DNA from: Coptis chinensis
Lineage: Eukaryota; Streptophyta; Magnoliopsida; Ranunculales; Ranunculaceae
Direction: 5' to 3'
DNA length: 64,000 nt
Assembly: GCA_015680905.1 (NCBI GenBank)
Contig: CM027381.1
Span: forward strand, 17,709,501-17,773,500
The position numbers and the translations under genes were made by a program. The first letter of the stretch is position 1; each line of letters starts with the position of its first letter. The notes below the pieces were generated by a model that searched no databases, was not told where the DNA came from, and saw nothing but the letters and a program-made list of their open reading frames with translations. Of the stretch, positions 44,262 through 56,679 are shown in pieces.

Positions 44262-44522
44262 GAACATCTTTAATGGTGAGACCTTAAAAACCAAATTTTT
44301 TGACCAAACAAAATAAACACCAAACAACTTTAGTAAAAACATCAAAGAGTGAGCATGGAATGTACATTTGATACAACACCAAAACAAACACTATATTAGA
44401 GCCGATTTGGTATTTGATTTGATGTTTTTTTGGTTTGGTATTCAAAAGGTCTCACTATTAAACATGGTTTTTACCAAATTTTCAAAAATTTAATGTTTGT
44501 ATTTAAGAGGTTAAAGATGCTC
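44262..44522. mobile_element. MITE-like element (GAACATCTTTAA ends)
   Basis: GAACATCTTTAATGG at the left pairs with TTAAAGATGCTC at the right, and GGTGAGACC / GGTCTCACTATTAAACATGG repeat the inner pattern. About 260 bp, AT-rich, non-coding. The flanking three bases (TTA and ACA) do not match, so the duplication is not confirmed. Confidence 0.5.
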
Positions 44523-45015
44523 ACAACAATGAGGTGGGCTTTACCAAAACATCAATAAATAAAAAGTCTTACCGCTTCTGGGGCACCCTACACAATGATG
44601 GTGGTCTTTAAGAAATTATTCTTCGCTGTCTCGATATTACCTATGCTATTGTAACTTGTATAAGCAATGTACGATATAAGCAATACTGCCCATTGAATTA
44701 ATTTCCAAATGGGGCAAATTTTTTTAATAATTTTTGGTATAGAAATGGGACGGAAATTTCATCCATCGAAAATGAAAGCTTCGATTGAATTCACATCACA
44801 ATGTAAGACATCCTTTGACACAAAAATTTGGTAGTGGGCCCCATTAACTACGACTCCCAAAACCTCAAAATACCTTCCAAAACCTCAAAACGCCTACCAA
44901 GTATCAACATCTTCTTTTTTACTGTACATAAAACCAACCAGATGCTATTTGGGGATAAGATGAACATAAAAACAGATTACAAGTACCTAACCAGATTCCT
45001 TTCAACTCTTTAGGG

Positions 45016-48000
45016 TTAAACAACCTTGCAAGATTCAAAGATTTCTCCCTCAGAATTTTTTAACCAGGAGTCTAGGCTCTCTTTCAAAGATCCAGAATTG
45101 ACCATCCACCAATCTATGTACCTAATCAACTCTTCGACTCTGCCTCGAGATTCATCATTCCAAACCTGAGAAGAATCATTCCAGGTTTCACTGTGAATGC
45201 CGCTAGCCAAATCAAGTATCTTGCTAATTTCCTTAACCTCATAAACAAGTCGATCTGTGGCCCTGTGAGCAGCTGTATGAACCAGGTCAACAATCTCAGA
45301 ATCCCATTTTTGTACCAACAAAATACGCCTGAATATCGCGGCAAGCCAAAGTAACTCTCCCATAATATTATCACTAGCTATGAAACTATAAGATTCAGGA
45401 TTTTCAAGGCACAAACTTCGTATAGCTTGTTTCATCCTTTCCTTGAATTCTACATACAAAAAGTAAAGTTAGGGCAGTATACAATGTACTTGACAGAAAA
45501 TTACAAAACAAAAAGAATCATTGAAATTGATGACATAGAACAGGAGTTCGAAGAGTATCGCGCAGTTCGTGCATTGTTCTCTGAATTTAAACATTTTACA
45601 ATGGTAAATAAATTAACAGAAAAATAAAATAAAAATAATGCCTATGGTTTCTAGCATACTACAAAACCAATGTTAAGTCTAGCATCTGGAGCACAGTACA
45701 TCAATCAAACAATATATCCTATGGTTTCTAGGTAGCGAATTGAGATAATGATACAATAGCATTGTAATGCCAAACACTATATGACCCTCAGCGCAAAAAT
45801 TATCATGTCCTATTTCAGTATGGAGAACTAACAAAACAAAAGAAAAACATAACTAGAACTTAAAGTTAAAAAACCCATTCTATTACCATCATTCTTAGTT
45901 GATTACTACTAGAAATGACCTGAGCCATAAAGGCATGGAAAACTAACAAAACAAAAGAAAAACATAACTAGAATTTAAAGGCAAAAAACCCAGTCTATTC
46001 CATCATTCTTAGTTGATTACTAGAAATGACCTGAGCCATAAAGCTCAATGGCGCCCCTTTGGCACACTTTAGCTTAAAAATAATTTTAACATTGGAAGCA
46101 AATTGTTGTGGTCTAAACTTCAAACAGTTAAATCAAAGTCTTAAGTTTCTTCCATCGTAACCGGGTTCAATGCTCTCAAACAATCTTAGGTGACTCGAAG
46201 TTGAATTAGGATTGCTTCTAATTGTTATTTTAGAATTCCTATTGAGGTGGTGAAACCTTCGGTCGATTACAACAAACCATTAAAATAACCCAAAATTTGA
46301 GTTAAATAATCTCAAGAGATCCTCCTATGCTATTTAACAAACCTAATTACGGCAACTGATTATACTAAAACCCATTGCCATAATAACACTGTGTGCCTGA
46401 AGTGCAAGTGCACTATATCACCATGACAACCTGTTAACATTGCCTGCAGCTGGCAAATCATTTCTAACCCTACAGAAATACCCAAGGAGACAAATTGTAG
46501 CAATTGCTAGAAAGTAAGACAGCAATATTAATCACCACCTGAACTGAATAATTACCAACAATTTCCAATCCAATAATATGACTAGCATTTCAGGGAACAA
46601 CACTAGAAAGTCCAAACAAGTTAACAATTCCAAACACAAAACAACCTTCAAATTAAAACTATTATCGGTATCCTGCCTGATGAAATTCGGAAAACAAAGT
46701 TTATTCCAAAAAAAAAAATCTGGAAACTACTTCCAAAATTCAAAATCGGGAAAATATCATATCAATTTTTGGAAAATTTGGAAACTCCGGAAAAAAGGGC
46801 CACCACTTCCACAATGATAGCGTACTTTTTTACTTTGATACAGACTTGAGACACTTGGAGATAAAGTTTTAAAAAACTACGATTATTTTGAACTAGTGCA
46901 CGGCTGCTATATGATAACCAAACATGTAGTCAAGATACGTGTAAACCTTATCAACCTGTGAGCTCCATTCAAGAAAGAGACTTTAAAACAATAAACAAAA
47001 GGACTGCTACACACTGAGAAATGTAAAGACTCGAGTCTATACAGGTTCAGTCTAAATAAGAATAAGTATCTATGCAGGTTCAGGTCAAATAATAATAACT
47101 AGTGCAGATAACACGATGAAAGAGGAGGGGGGAAGGAATGTATGAACATACCACGATCATAAGAACCTCCAGCCAGAGCAGCCCAAGCACAACCAAGGTC
47201 ATTTGTTTGTCCCACAGAATCTTCTATCAATTTCACAATAAACAATTTCAGGTTCTTTTTCTCTGTCTCTGCTTCCTCTATCTTCTTTGCTTCTTCCTTT
47301 GCACTTCTCCTCTTTTTGTCTAAATAAGAAAATTAACAGAAAAAAGGACTTCAACTTCAATTATACTACAAGATTGTTAAGAAAAAAAGGACTTGGACTT
47401 CTATTATACTATGACATCTGTAATGGAATTCCAGACTCATAACAAATCAACTTCTTCAAGTTTCAAGAACACAGCATAACATAGTAAGCAATTATAAAAT
47501 AAAAATCTCTTCCAAGTTTTAATTACAAAAAATACAATAGCAGATAGCTTTGAATTCTAAATATCTCAAACAAATATAGTGCTTGGCTGCTCGCTTCATC
47601 TGCTTAAGGTGTAATATTTGTCATCTCCAGTTAAACTTATCCTTTTCAATATAGATATTAACGAGCAATGTCAAAAAAACAGATGCAGTGAAATTACACA
47701 ACTACTTGGTAGCAAAAAACAAAATCCTAAACTGTGTATATCAGTTGAAACTATAGAGTCAAATTAGAACTTAATTAAAAAATAAGATCATGAACAATCA
47801 GAAAGTTCATAAACATAATTAAATCTCTCTACTGTTTTAAGTTTTGACTGGGACCAAAAGAAGTTCAGCAAGAAGGAAGGTAGCTATCAAACCAACTTGA
47901 TAATTAGAGGACAAAAGAGAGAATATGGTATCATAATATCATGTAACAGCAAAGTTTTGTTGCACAAAATTAGAACTATATGTTGAAACATGGTTTTCTA

Positions 48001-48334
48001 AAAAAACGAACGGTTTCCTAGATGAAGCATTGTAGTAGAACGACAAAAAAATTTGGATTCTATCAAAGAAACATAGCTTTCCTAGATGAAGCTAACCTCT
48101 AGATGCAGTAGAACGCTTGATTCTTTTTTCTAGCATCTGCCACGCTCTCTTCTCCTCCTCTGTTTCCTCATTATCCTTTTCCTTGTCCAATTTTTTTTTC
48201 ATTTGACCCTCTTCCCTCCCTTTTTCTCTCTCTTGCTTTTGTTTGAATGTCGTACTATTTTCCATCTTCTCCTTATTTTTTGCTCTCTTTCTGGTACCAC
48301 TCTCTTGCTTTCGATTGGAAGCCCTCGTTTCCAT
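45016..48334 (-). CDS. Unrecognised host protein gene, three exons, intact
   Basis: Exons at 48334-48097, 47319-47152 and 45449-45016 (stop) join through two introns, both phase 1 with GT..AG ends, into a 279-residue frame without stops. The N-terminal 135 residues are basic and glutamate-rich (METRASNRKQESGTRKRAK ..., then KKRRSAKEEAKKIEEAETEK). This points to a nuclear protein with a coiled coil. The C-terminal 145 residues are helical and conserved-looking (LGCAWAALAGGSYDREFKER, IMGELLWLAAIFRRIL, AAHRATDRLVYEVKEI, ELIRYIDWWMV). I do not know the family and assign no function. It is the only multi-exon gene here with all joints consistent. A duplicated alternative first exon lies upstream. 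Confidence 0.75.
45822..46042. repeat. Tandem duplication of about 110 bp in an intron
   Basis: Two copies (about 45822-45932 and 45936-46042) share AACTAACAAAACAAAAGAAA and GAAATGACCTGAGCCATAAA with a few small differences. Inside the long second intron of the host gene. Confidence 0.8.
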
Positions 48335-48799
48335 CTTGCCCTCCTTTGTCCTTGTGTATATCAGTGGAAACTATGGTAAGTCAAATTATAGAACTCATTT
48401 ATAAAAACAGGATCATCAACAACAATGAGACAATTCATAAAACACAACTCTTAAGATTTCATCTTGGTAGTGCAAAACCATAAAACTCAGCAATTAACAC
48501 TATTTCATTCATAAAAATATATAGTGCTCTTCGGTCAAGATTTTTTTTTTTACCCCATCAGAGTATGCAAGTAAATAACTTATGTGTTCATGAATCGTAC
48601 TACAAATTACCCATTTAAAATAGTGAGATTCGTCTGACTATGAAATCAAATGTATAGTAATTTTTTGCTGACTATGAAACTAAATGTGGACCACTGCAAG
48701 GTGTCAAAAGAAACAACTTTCATGTATTTTTAATATTTAAGACTAGTCACCATATATTGTAGAAATTAATTTAATTTTCATAGACAAAGCCGACCTTAC

Positions 48800-48893
48800 C
48801 TTTAGATCCACTGCGTAGCTTTCTTTTATTTTCTACCTTTTCCGTTCCCTCTACCTCTTTAAGTTTTCGTTTGGAAGCCCTCGTTGTCACCAT
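48800..48893 (-). CDS. Alternative or duplicated first exon of the 45-48 kb gene
   Basis: ATG 48893 opens MVTTRASKRKLKEVEGTEK and ends at 48800 before GTAAGG, also phase 1. Its first codons mirror the other first exon (MxTRASxRK; CGAGGGCTTCCAA shared in DNA). Splicing it straight to the exon at 47319 keeps the frame (..SGSK-D-KKRRS). It therefore looks like a duplicated first exon usable as an alternative start. Confidence 0.5.
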
Positions 48894-49202
48894 ACCTTCT
48901 CTTTTCGCTCTCCCTTAATTTCGTCCTTTTCTCTTCCCGGTTTGAAGGGTCAGGTAGAAGTGAATTCGGCTATTTTAGGTCTCACCCTATATGTTTTTTT
49001 ATCAATTGAGATTTGAGAACGGAGGACAGAGGGTCTAAGACAAATCGGGTGTAAAAAAAAAACGGTATTACCCCTCAACTTCCTGTTTGGTAGGCCAAAA
49101 CCTGTACAAGGAATAAGCCCTTGATATAGCAGGCCTCCGGTCCATTTTATGAACCAGTCCGTTTAGAAAAATACGGAGATAATTTGAATTACCTTTTCTC
49201 CG

Positions 49203-49419
49203 GAAGAAGAAAGGAAGGGGAAAATAGACAATTGGAAAGACCACTGGAAGAAGATATAAAGAGGATGATCAGAAGAGGGAGAGATGATTTTTTCCTCTAA
49301 CAGATGCAACAAAAAAGTGATCTATAAACCACCATTGTTAAGCAATAAACTAGACTGATTTCATCTCAAAAACATCATAAACTTCTGTGTTATTGAGAGA
49401 AGATCTCTTGAACATTATA
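49203..49419 (+). repeat. Tat element 5' LTR (truncated remnant)
   Basis: Matches the end of the 3' LTR from GGGGAAAATAGACAATTGG onward through ATCTCTTGAACATTATA. The terminal CA has become TA. The first half, including the 59-bp-type repeats of the 3' LTR, is missing. Confidence 0.85.
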
Positions 49420-49420
49420 T

Positions 49421-49434
49421 TGACGCCGTCTGTG
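49421..49434 (+). other. Tat element primer-binding site
   Basis: TGACGCCGTCTGTG, one base after the LTR end. It corresponds to the TGGCGCCGTCTGTGGG site common in plant gypsy elements, with one substitution in the core. Confidence 0.75.
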
Positions 49435-49564
49435 AATCAAAGACAAGAAAAGTGATCTCTTTAATTTCTTTTTTCTTTGAAGATCGAATCCGTTTTGTAG
49501 TTTTTTGTGGTAAAGAGTAATCGCTTGTGTTCAAGTAATTTTCTGGGAGATCAGGGGAGTATTC

Positions 49565-51350
49565 ATGCCTCCAAAGCGTGGCAGCAAACGAGGGAAGTAC
49601 TTCTCAAGTAGCCACAAGACGTTCAGGGAGCAGATTATTGGAGGAAGTAGGAGGACAGGAGGAAGATGTTTCTTTGCAAGTGTTGGCAAGGAAATTAAAA
49701 GAGCTGGAAAAGCAAAACAAGGTTCTGATGGCAGAAAACAAAGTAGTAAGGGAAGAGAACGAAAGACGTGCTATGGAAGAATTATACAAAAAAGATGGGG
49801 CTGAGTCGAGTTCGGCACCCCGGTAGTGAGAAAAAACCATCTTGACGAGGTCCAGTTAGTGGGAAAAACGACACCGCGGGGGTACAAGAGGAAGAAGTAA
49901 AACAAGAACCGATCACGAAAGAAATAGTGCAAGAGATGATGTAGAGACAATTCGGGGATCAACTGCTGGAAAAAGTGTCAGCATCGGTTTGAAAATCAGT
50001 GGATGACGTAGGTCGAAACCCTCTGAAAAAGGAGATAAAGGAGATAGAGAGGGTATTATTACCCCAAAATTCAAAACTCCCAAATTTACTCAATATGATG
50101 GGACTACAGATAGGGCAGGGATTGGGTCGGGTTCGGGTCGGATATGGCTATATCCGAATCCGAATCCAAATAATTTCACAGTATCCGAACCCGAACCCGA
50201 TTATATCTGAAATTTAATATCCGAACCTGACCGAACCCGATCGGATAACACTAAAAATTAAAAAAAAAAACCCAAAAATTATATTTGAATCCGAACCTGA
50301 CATACCCGAACCCGAATCCGACCCGAATACATAAACGGATATGAAAATCGACCCAAACCCGATGTATTCGGTAATAGAGTCGGGTCAGATTCGAGTCTAC
50401 CCGACCCGATTTCATGCCCTAACTACAGACCCAATGGACCATCTTTTCAACTATCGACACCAGTTCTCGATATATCATGAAACTGAATATTGGGATTCGA
50501 TGCTATGTCGCTTTTCTTTTCAAGTTTAAAAGGAAAAACACTGAAATGGTTCTGTACGATACCTGAAGGGACTGTTTCTTGTTTTCGAGAGATTGAGGAA
50601 AAATTTCTCATGAATTATGGTCATCAAAGGGTAAAACCGAAGCAGGTATCGGTTTTATTTCAAGTAAAGCAAGGAAAGAAGGAATCATTGAAAGATTTTT
50701 CTACCGATTCAAGGGCGAAACTCAATCCGATGGAAAGGCTTGACGACTCGAAATGGCGGTATGTCATGGCTTTCCAAACAGGTGTGATCGGGATCCGATA
50801 TGCATAAGTATCTCTTGTGCAAGAAAGTTAAAAAAGTCTAAGGAGGAGTATGACAAAGCGGACAGAGATATTCAAGTGGAAGAAGCGTATAAGCAGCCAT
50901 GGTGCAAAGTGTGTTGCAAGTATCGGAGTCAAGAAAGAAAGAAAGAGATAATGGAGATCGACATGAGAGTCGAGAATCCTCGAGATCGTTACCATACATG
51001 AAAAACCACGACAAAAGACCTGTTTGGGAGAATTATACAAGTTGGGATGATCAACCGCAACAAAGAAGGAGGTATGAAAAAACATTAAAAGAATAGCTGG
51101 ATCCCAAAAATTTCACCGCCATCAATACCACGTCTGAAGACATTTTAAGGAGGGTGGCGAAAGAAGATTTTTTAATAGGGCCAAAGCATCCTCTCAGGGA
51201 AATAAAGGGCAAGCCTTATTGCCAATTTCATAAAGTTGAGAATCATGAAACAAATAGATGTTTGCAGTTGTTGAAAGAAATTGATAGATTGATGAAAGAC
51301 GGCAAGTTTCGAAACAATTTGGAGAGAAGGTGTGGTGGGGGGAAGTGGTG
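49565..51350 (+). pseudogene. gag: Tat Gag (broken by a MITE and frameshifts)
   Basis: Starts MPPKRGS at 49565, then needs a one-base shift to the frame with SRLLEEVGGQEEDVSLQVLA and a coiled coil. A MITE at 50111-50421 splits the capsid domain. After it comes PMDHLFNYRHQFSIYHETEY, SLKGKTLKWFCTIPEGTVSC, FREIEEKFLMNYGHQR and ESLKDFSTDSRAKLN. A later segment (51154-51351) has the Tat Gag CHHC-like block PYCQFHKVENHETNRC and LLKEIDRLMKDGKF. Capsid-type RNA packaging protein, not functional here. Confidence 0.85.
50111..50421. mobile_element. hAT-type MITE in Tat gag (8-bp TSD)
   Basis: Ends TAGGGCA...TGCCCTA with GGGTCGGGT just inside both. ACTACAGA is duplicated at 50103-50110 and 50422-50429. 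311 bp, filled with short CCGAACCCGA-type repeats. An 8-bp target and TAGGG terminus are typical of hAT MITEs. Confidence 0.93.
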
Positions 51351-51351
51351 A

Positions 51352-52600
51352 AGTAGGTGGACCAGCCAAATTTACCATACATGAAAAACCACTTGGATAA
51401 TCAATAATTTGGCGGTAACAACTTATCTTTGTAGTAGGTAAAGCCAAATTTGGAGTATCAATTTCGTGGTTCATGTCCCGAGATGATCAATAACACAAGT
51501 TGTTTGATTTATGAAAAACTTCAAATAGAAAACCCAATACAATGGGAGATACCAAATTAATAACCAAAGAAGAAAATTTTATTTTTTGAGACAAAATAAT
51601 AAAAAGATATTTGAAATCGCGAAAAATGAAGTGGGAAGTATCTTCAAAATTGGAGGTCAATATCGTAGAGAGATGCCTATCCCCATTTTGTGTGATGAAA
51701 ACGATGGGTTTTGCTTTGAGATATGCACTTTTTCTTTTAGTTTAAGTAAGAGTGATTATGTTCGTTGGTGGTGGTGGTGGTGGGGGATGATTTATTAAAA
51801 GTAATGTTGCCTCATGACAACGCATTGTTAGTATGATGTAGATTGAAATCCAATTTCCAATGGGTATGATATGTGGTTGGGCCAACCAAAGATATTGGGG
51901 GCTCAAAAAATAGGAACCAAACATAATGGTAGTTAACCCATGAATATCAAACAGGCCAAAAGGGAGATACCAAAGAAGAAAGTTATTTGAGACAAAATAA
52001 GAAAGATACATGCATGAAGGTCTCAATGAGACTCATCTAAAAGCACCATAGTTCAGCTTGTATGGTTTTAATGGATGTTGCCTCATGACTATTGTTAGTA
52101 AGCGAATTTCGTGGTATGATACCGAAGATCAAATTGCGTGGGTTTTGAATATTTGAACCTCAAATAGGTCTCAATGAGATGACAAAGTTTGTAATCATGA
52201 AGCACCATTCTGATCACAATGCAATCTTGGGAAAGAAGTGGATACACGACATGCGTGTCGTACCTAGTATGTTATATTAAGTGATCCGATTCCCAACAGC
52301 ATACGGATTACACGAAATCAGGGGAGAACAATCAAAGTCTGAGAAATGTAATTTTGTAACTGTTAAAGGTATGATGAAAGAAAAAAGCGAAGACACTGGG
52401 GGCTTCTTGGAAAGCTCTAGCTAGCAATTACATCAAACTCTACCTGCCGATACCGATAGGTTGCAAATACATGAGCAGGTAAAGTTCACACAAGAGCTAA
52501 AACAAAATGAAAAACCATGGGAAAGAAAAACAATTGAGATGGTTGAAAAGGTTAATATTAGCACTGGAGAGCACGATCGTCATACATTCATTGGTACATA
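51352..52600 (+). pseudogene. Tat protease/pre-RT region, heavily decayed
   Basis: Scattered matches only: DDLLKVMLPHDNAL near 51785-51830 and HSDHNAILGKKWIHDMRVVPSMLY near 52205-52275. These are the blocks that flank the retropepsin in this clade. No VDxGSS active site is readable. A near-repeat of AAAGAAGAAA...GAGACAAAATAA (51567 and 51971) suggests internal duplication. Confidence 0.55.
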
Positions 52601-52601
52601 A

Positions 52602-55600
52602 ATGTCTTTAGATATTCGAGATGAGTTGATGGTGTTTTTGAAAGAAAATCAGGATGTTTTTGCGTGGTCGATGTCTGATCTCACCGGTATCGACCCAGCT
52701 ATTTGTGCACATAAGCTGAATATGGAAGAAAATGCAACTCCTATCCATCAAAAGCATCGGAAAGTTAGACCGATGTACGAAGAAGCGGTGCAAGCCGAAA
52801 TACAAAAAATGTTGGACAATGGCATAATTAAGGAGATGGAACACTTTGAATGGGTTGTGAATATAGTTGTAGTACCCAAAAATGATGGTAAAGTGAGAAT
52901 CTGTGTTGACTTTACCAATGTAAATAAGAAGTGTCCCAAAGATCACTATCCAATGCCAAGAATAGATGAGTTGGTAGATCGGATAGCGGGTTCGAATTAA
53001 TTAGCCTCTACGATGGATATTCAGGATATTTCCAGATTCTTATGGCTATTCTAGATCAGCTCAAAATGGTGTTCGTCATAAATGGAGGTATAATTGTTTC
53101 ATTAGAATGCCATTTTGGGTTGAAAAATGCAGGAACCACTTATCAAAGGCTAGTGGAGAAAATGTTTAAAAAGCTCATCAAGCGAATCATCGAGGTGTAT
53201 ATTGACGATATGGTTATAAAATCCATGAAAGCTGAAGACCATGTTAAAGATCTTGATACCATGTTTCAGATATTGAGGGAGTTTAACATGAAGCTTAACC
53301 CAGAAAAGTGTACTTTTGGTGTCAGTTTTGGAAAATTCTTGGGATACATTGTTACCAAGCGAGATATCGATGCTAATCTAGATCAAATACGAGCACTTTA
53401 GCAGATGCTATCACTAACAACTAGAAAGCAGATACAAAGGCTAACTGGAAGAATAGCTGCTCTCAACAGATTCATTTCTCGTACTTCTAATCGATGTAAG
53501 CCTCTTTTCAAGTTGCTTAAAAAGAATACTAAATTCTATTGGAATGAAGAATGTGAAGAAGCATTTTCTGAGTTAAAGAAATATCTGCAAGAAATGCCAA
53601 CACTTACAAAACCAGATAGGGGAGAAAGTTTGCTTCTCTATTTAGCTTTATCGGAATTTGCTATAAGTTCGGTCTTGGTGAAAGTTGAAAATGGTATTGA
53701 AAGACTAGTGTATTTTCAAAGCGAAATAATGCTCGAGGTGGAGACACGGTATTCAACACTGGAAAAGTATGCTTTAGCGCTTTTATTTTCTACCCAAAGA
53801 TTGAAGCCATATTTTCAATCACGCTCGGTGATAGTTATGACGAATCTCCCATTAAAGCAAACTCTGGCAAAAACGGCTAAATCAGGAAGAATGGCCAAAT
53901 GGTCAGTACTCATAAATGAATTTGCTATCGATTACCACAACAGAGTATCGGAGAAAAGTCAGGCCCTGGTTGATTTCTTGGTCGATTTCCCATGTGAAGA
54001 TGCTAGTTGGAGCATCAAAGAGGAGGAATTCTCAACACTACAGGAGCCCGAAGATATTATTGATGAAGATGATCCATGGGCAGGAACAAATGGTTGGAGA
54101 CTATTTGTGGATGGATCATCAGGGAGTAAGGGCTGTGGCATTGGGATTGTGTTGGTCACACCCGAAAATCAAAGGCTCGAAACAGTAGTGACATTAGGAT
54201 TCCATGCATCTAACAACGAGGCAGAGTATGAAGCTTTAATTACGGGATTGGAGATGGCTAAATCTCTCAAAGTGAAAGATTTGTCAATCTTCATTGACTC
54301 AGAGCTGGTAGTTAGCCAAATCAATGGAGGATATTCAGCAAAATGTGAAAATACGGTGAATTTTTTTGAGTTTTGTAAAAGCCAAGCTGAGGGACTTTAA
54401 TAAAATAAGGCTTCAACACCTAAATAGAAATGAAAACAGGCATGCCGATGCCCTGGCATATGTTGCAACAATGTTGGAAAACACTGAGGGTCACAACTTG
54501 CACATCGACGTTCAACAGAGGCCAAACATCGATATCGATGAATCAGAGGTTATGGAAATAGACATGCTGGGGGCGTCATGGACGGAAGCATATATATCAT
54601 ATTTATCCAAGGGTAAATTGCCTGAGGATAAAAATGAAGTAAAAAGGATTAAATCAAGCGCTCAGAGATGTGTTTTGCTCGATAATGAGTTATATCAGAA
54701 AAATCCAAGAGGCCCGCATCTAAAATGTTTATCATCTACTAACGCGCATTTAATCATTGCTGAACTTCATGAAGGAGAATGTGGAAATCACTCAGTTGGA
54801 AGATCACTAGCAAACAAGATAACGAGACAGGGTTATTTCTGGCCGCAAATGCGAAGGGATTGTCTTCGATATGCTAAAATGTGTGTTCAATGCCAAATAC
54901 ACGAAAAGGCTATACATGTTCCAGCTGAAGAGTTACACTGCGTATCGAATCCGTGGCCTTTTGCCCTGTGGGGAATGGAAATTGTCGGTCCTTTAGCATC
55001 CGGAAGAGGTAAAAGACTATTCATGCTCGCTGTCATAGACTATTTCACCAAATGGGTGGAAGCCATCGCACTGCAACACATAAAAGAGAAAGATGTGATA
55101 AATTTTCTTTTCGAAAGAGTAATATGCCGATACGGATTGCCTTATGCTATCATATCGGATAACGGCCCACAGTTCAAGGGAGGAAAAGTAAAAGCTTTCT
55201 TGGAATCATACAAGGTGAAGCATTTCACATCTGCACCATATTATGCTCAAGCCAATGGGCAAGCTGAGGCAACGAATAAAACAATCATGGATAACATCAA
55301 GAAAAAGTTAGTAGATAAGAAAAGTCTGTGGGTCGATAAACTGAATAGTATTCTCTGGGCTTACAGAATAACACCTTGAACTGCCATAGGTGAATCGCCT
55401 TTCACATTAGCATATGGCATGGAAGCAGTAACTCCATCAGAGATGGTGGTATCGACATCCAGAACCAAAGTATTAATGAATGACCAAAATGATCAAATAA
55501 TGGCAGCAGAAGTCTTCAGTCTCGAGGAAAAAAGAGATCAAACCAGATTAAAGCTCGACTTTTACCATCGACAACTTAGAAAAACTTTCAACAAGAAAGT

Positions 55601-55814
55601 AAGAGAAAGGCGCTTTTAGGAAGGCAATTTGGTCTTGAAAATGGTCACTCAAGCAACTAAAGAGAAAGGGGTAGGCAAATTAGGAGCAAGCTGGGAAGGG
55701 CCTTACATCATTCATAAAGTAGGGGTTAATGGGGCATATTACTTGAAAACTGCAGAAGGTGGAGTATTAGCAAAGCCTCAAAATGTAAGCAATTCGAAAG
55801 CATTTTATCAATAA
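52602..55814 (+). pseudogene. pol: Tat Pol: RT, two RNase H domains, integrase
   Basis: RT: KVRICVDFTNVNKKCPKDHYPMP, then (after a TAA near 53000 and a shift) YDGYSGYFQILMA, FGLKNAGTTYQRLV and the intact YIDDMVIKS. A TAG at 53399-53401 leads to RNase H with FISRTSNRCKPLFKLL and TRYSTLEKYALALLF. A second RNase H (54090-54330) shows LFVDGSSGSKGCGIGIVL, NNEAEYEALITGLEMA and IFIDSELVV. After a shift near 54385, integrase (to 55619) has the HHCC finger, WGMEIVGPL in place of the usual WGMDIVGPL, SDNGPQFKGG and GQAEATNKTI, then TGA 55377-55379 and TAG at 55617-55619. The C-terminal EGPYIIHKVG segment ends at 55814. The first catalytic aspartate of integrase is therefore glutamate. Confidence 0.9.
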
Positions 55815-55914
55815 AGAATACTTCAATTATCATGATGAATTTTCAAAGTTATTCAATTATTCAAAGTTATTCAATTTGCAATATTCATATCAATATCATG
55901 AGTCATCTCGACAC

Positions 55915-56640
55915 CAGATCAACAAATCTAGGTATTGGCAGCAATGTCGATATTGGGTCAAGTAAATCCAGGTATTGGCACCAATGTCGATATCGGGTCA
56001 AGAAAATCCAGGTATTGGCAGCAATGTCGATATTGGGTCAAACAAATCCAAGTATTGGCAGCAATGTCAATATCGGGTCAAGAAATTCAGGTATTGGCAG
56101 CAATGTCGATATCGGGTCAAGCAAATCCACATATTGGCAACAATGTCAATATCAGGTCAAGAAATCCAGGTATTGGCAGCAATTTCAATATGGTCAAGAA
56201 ATCCATGTATTGGCAGCAATGTTGATATGGGGTCAAGAAATCCAGGTATTGGCAACAATGTCGATATCGAGTCAAGAAATCCAAGTATTGGCAACAATGT
56301 CGATATCAGGTTAAGAAATCCAGGTATTGGCAGCAATATTGATATCGAGTCAAGCAAATCCAGGTATTAGTAGTAATGTCGATATCGGGTCAAGAAATCC
56401 AGGTATTGGTAGCAATGTCAATATCGGGTAAACAAATCCAGATATTGGCAACAATGTCGATATCGGGTCAAACAAATTTGGGTATCTGCAGAAATGTAGG
56501 TATCACATCAAGAAATCCTGGGAGCTACATCAGTGTAGGATATTAGGTCAAACAACTATCTCGATGCAATGCCAAAGAAAATCCTATCTTTGGCAGCAAT
56601 GTCAAGGTCAGGTCAAAGAAATCCCAAGTATGGGCAGCAA
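55915..56640 (+). repeat. Tandem array T1, units of about 40 bp
   Basis: About fifteen diverged copies of GGTATTGGCAGCAATGTCGA followed by TATCGGGTCAAGAAATCCA. Immediately follows the pol stop. Open frames across it are by-products of the unit length. Confidence 0.9.
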
Positions 56641-56679
56641 TATGAAAATTCTATGTCTGTAAAATTTTCCTTAATATCA

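Noticed and set aside
55832-56370. Overlapping 96-160 residue ORFs
   Set aside because: Three frames are open together across the same tandem array, which marks repeat composition and not coding.
55915-56520. CRISPR-like regular repeats
   Set aside because: The whole 40-bp unit is repeated with no unique spacers, inside a plant retrotransposon. It is a simple tandem array.
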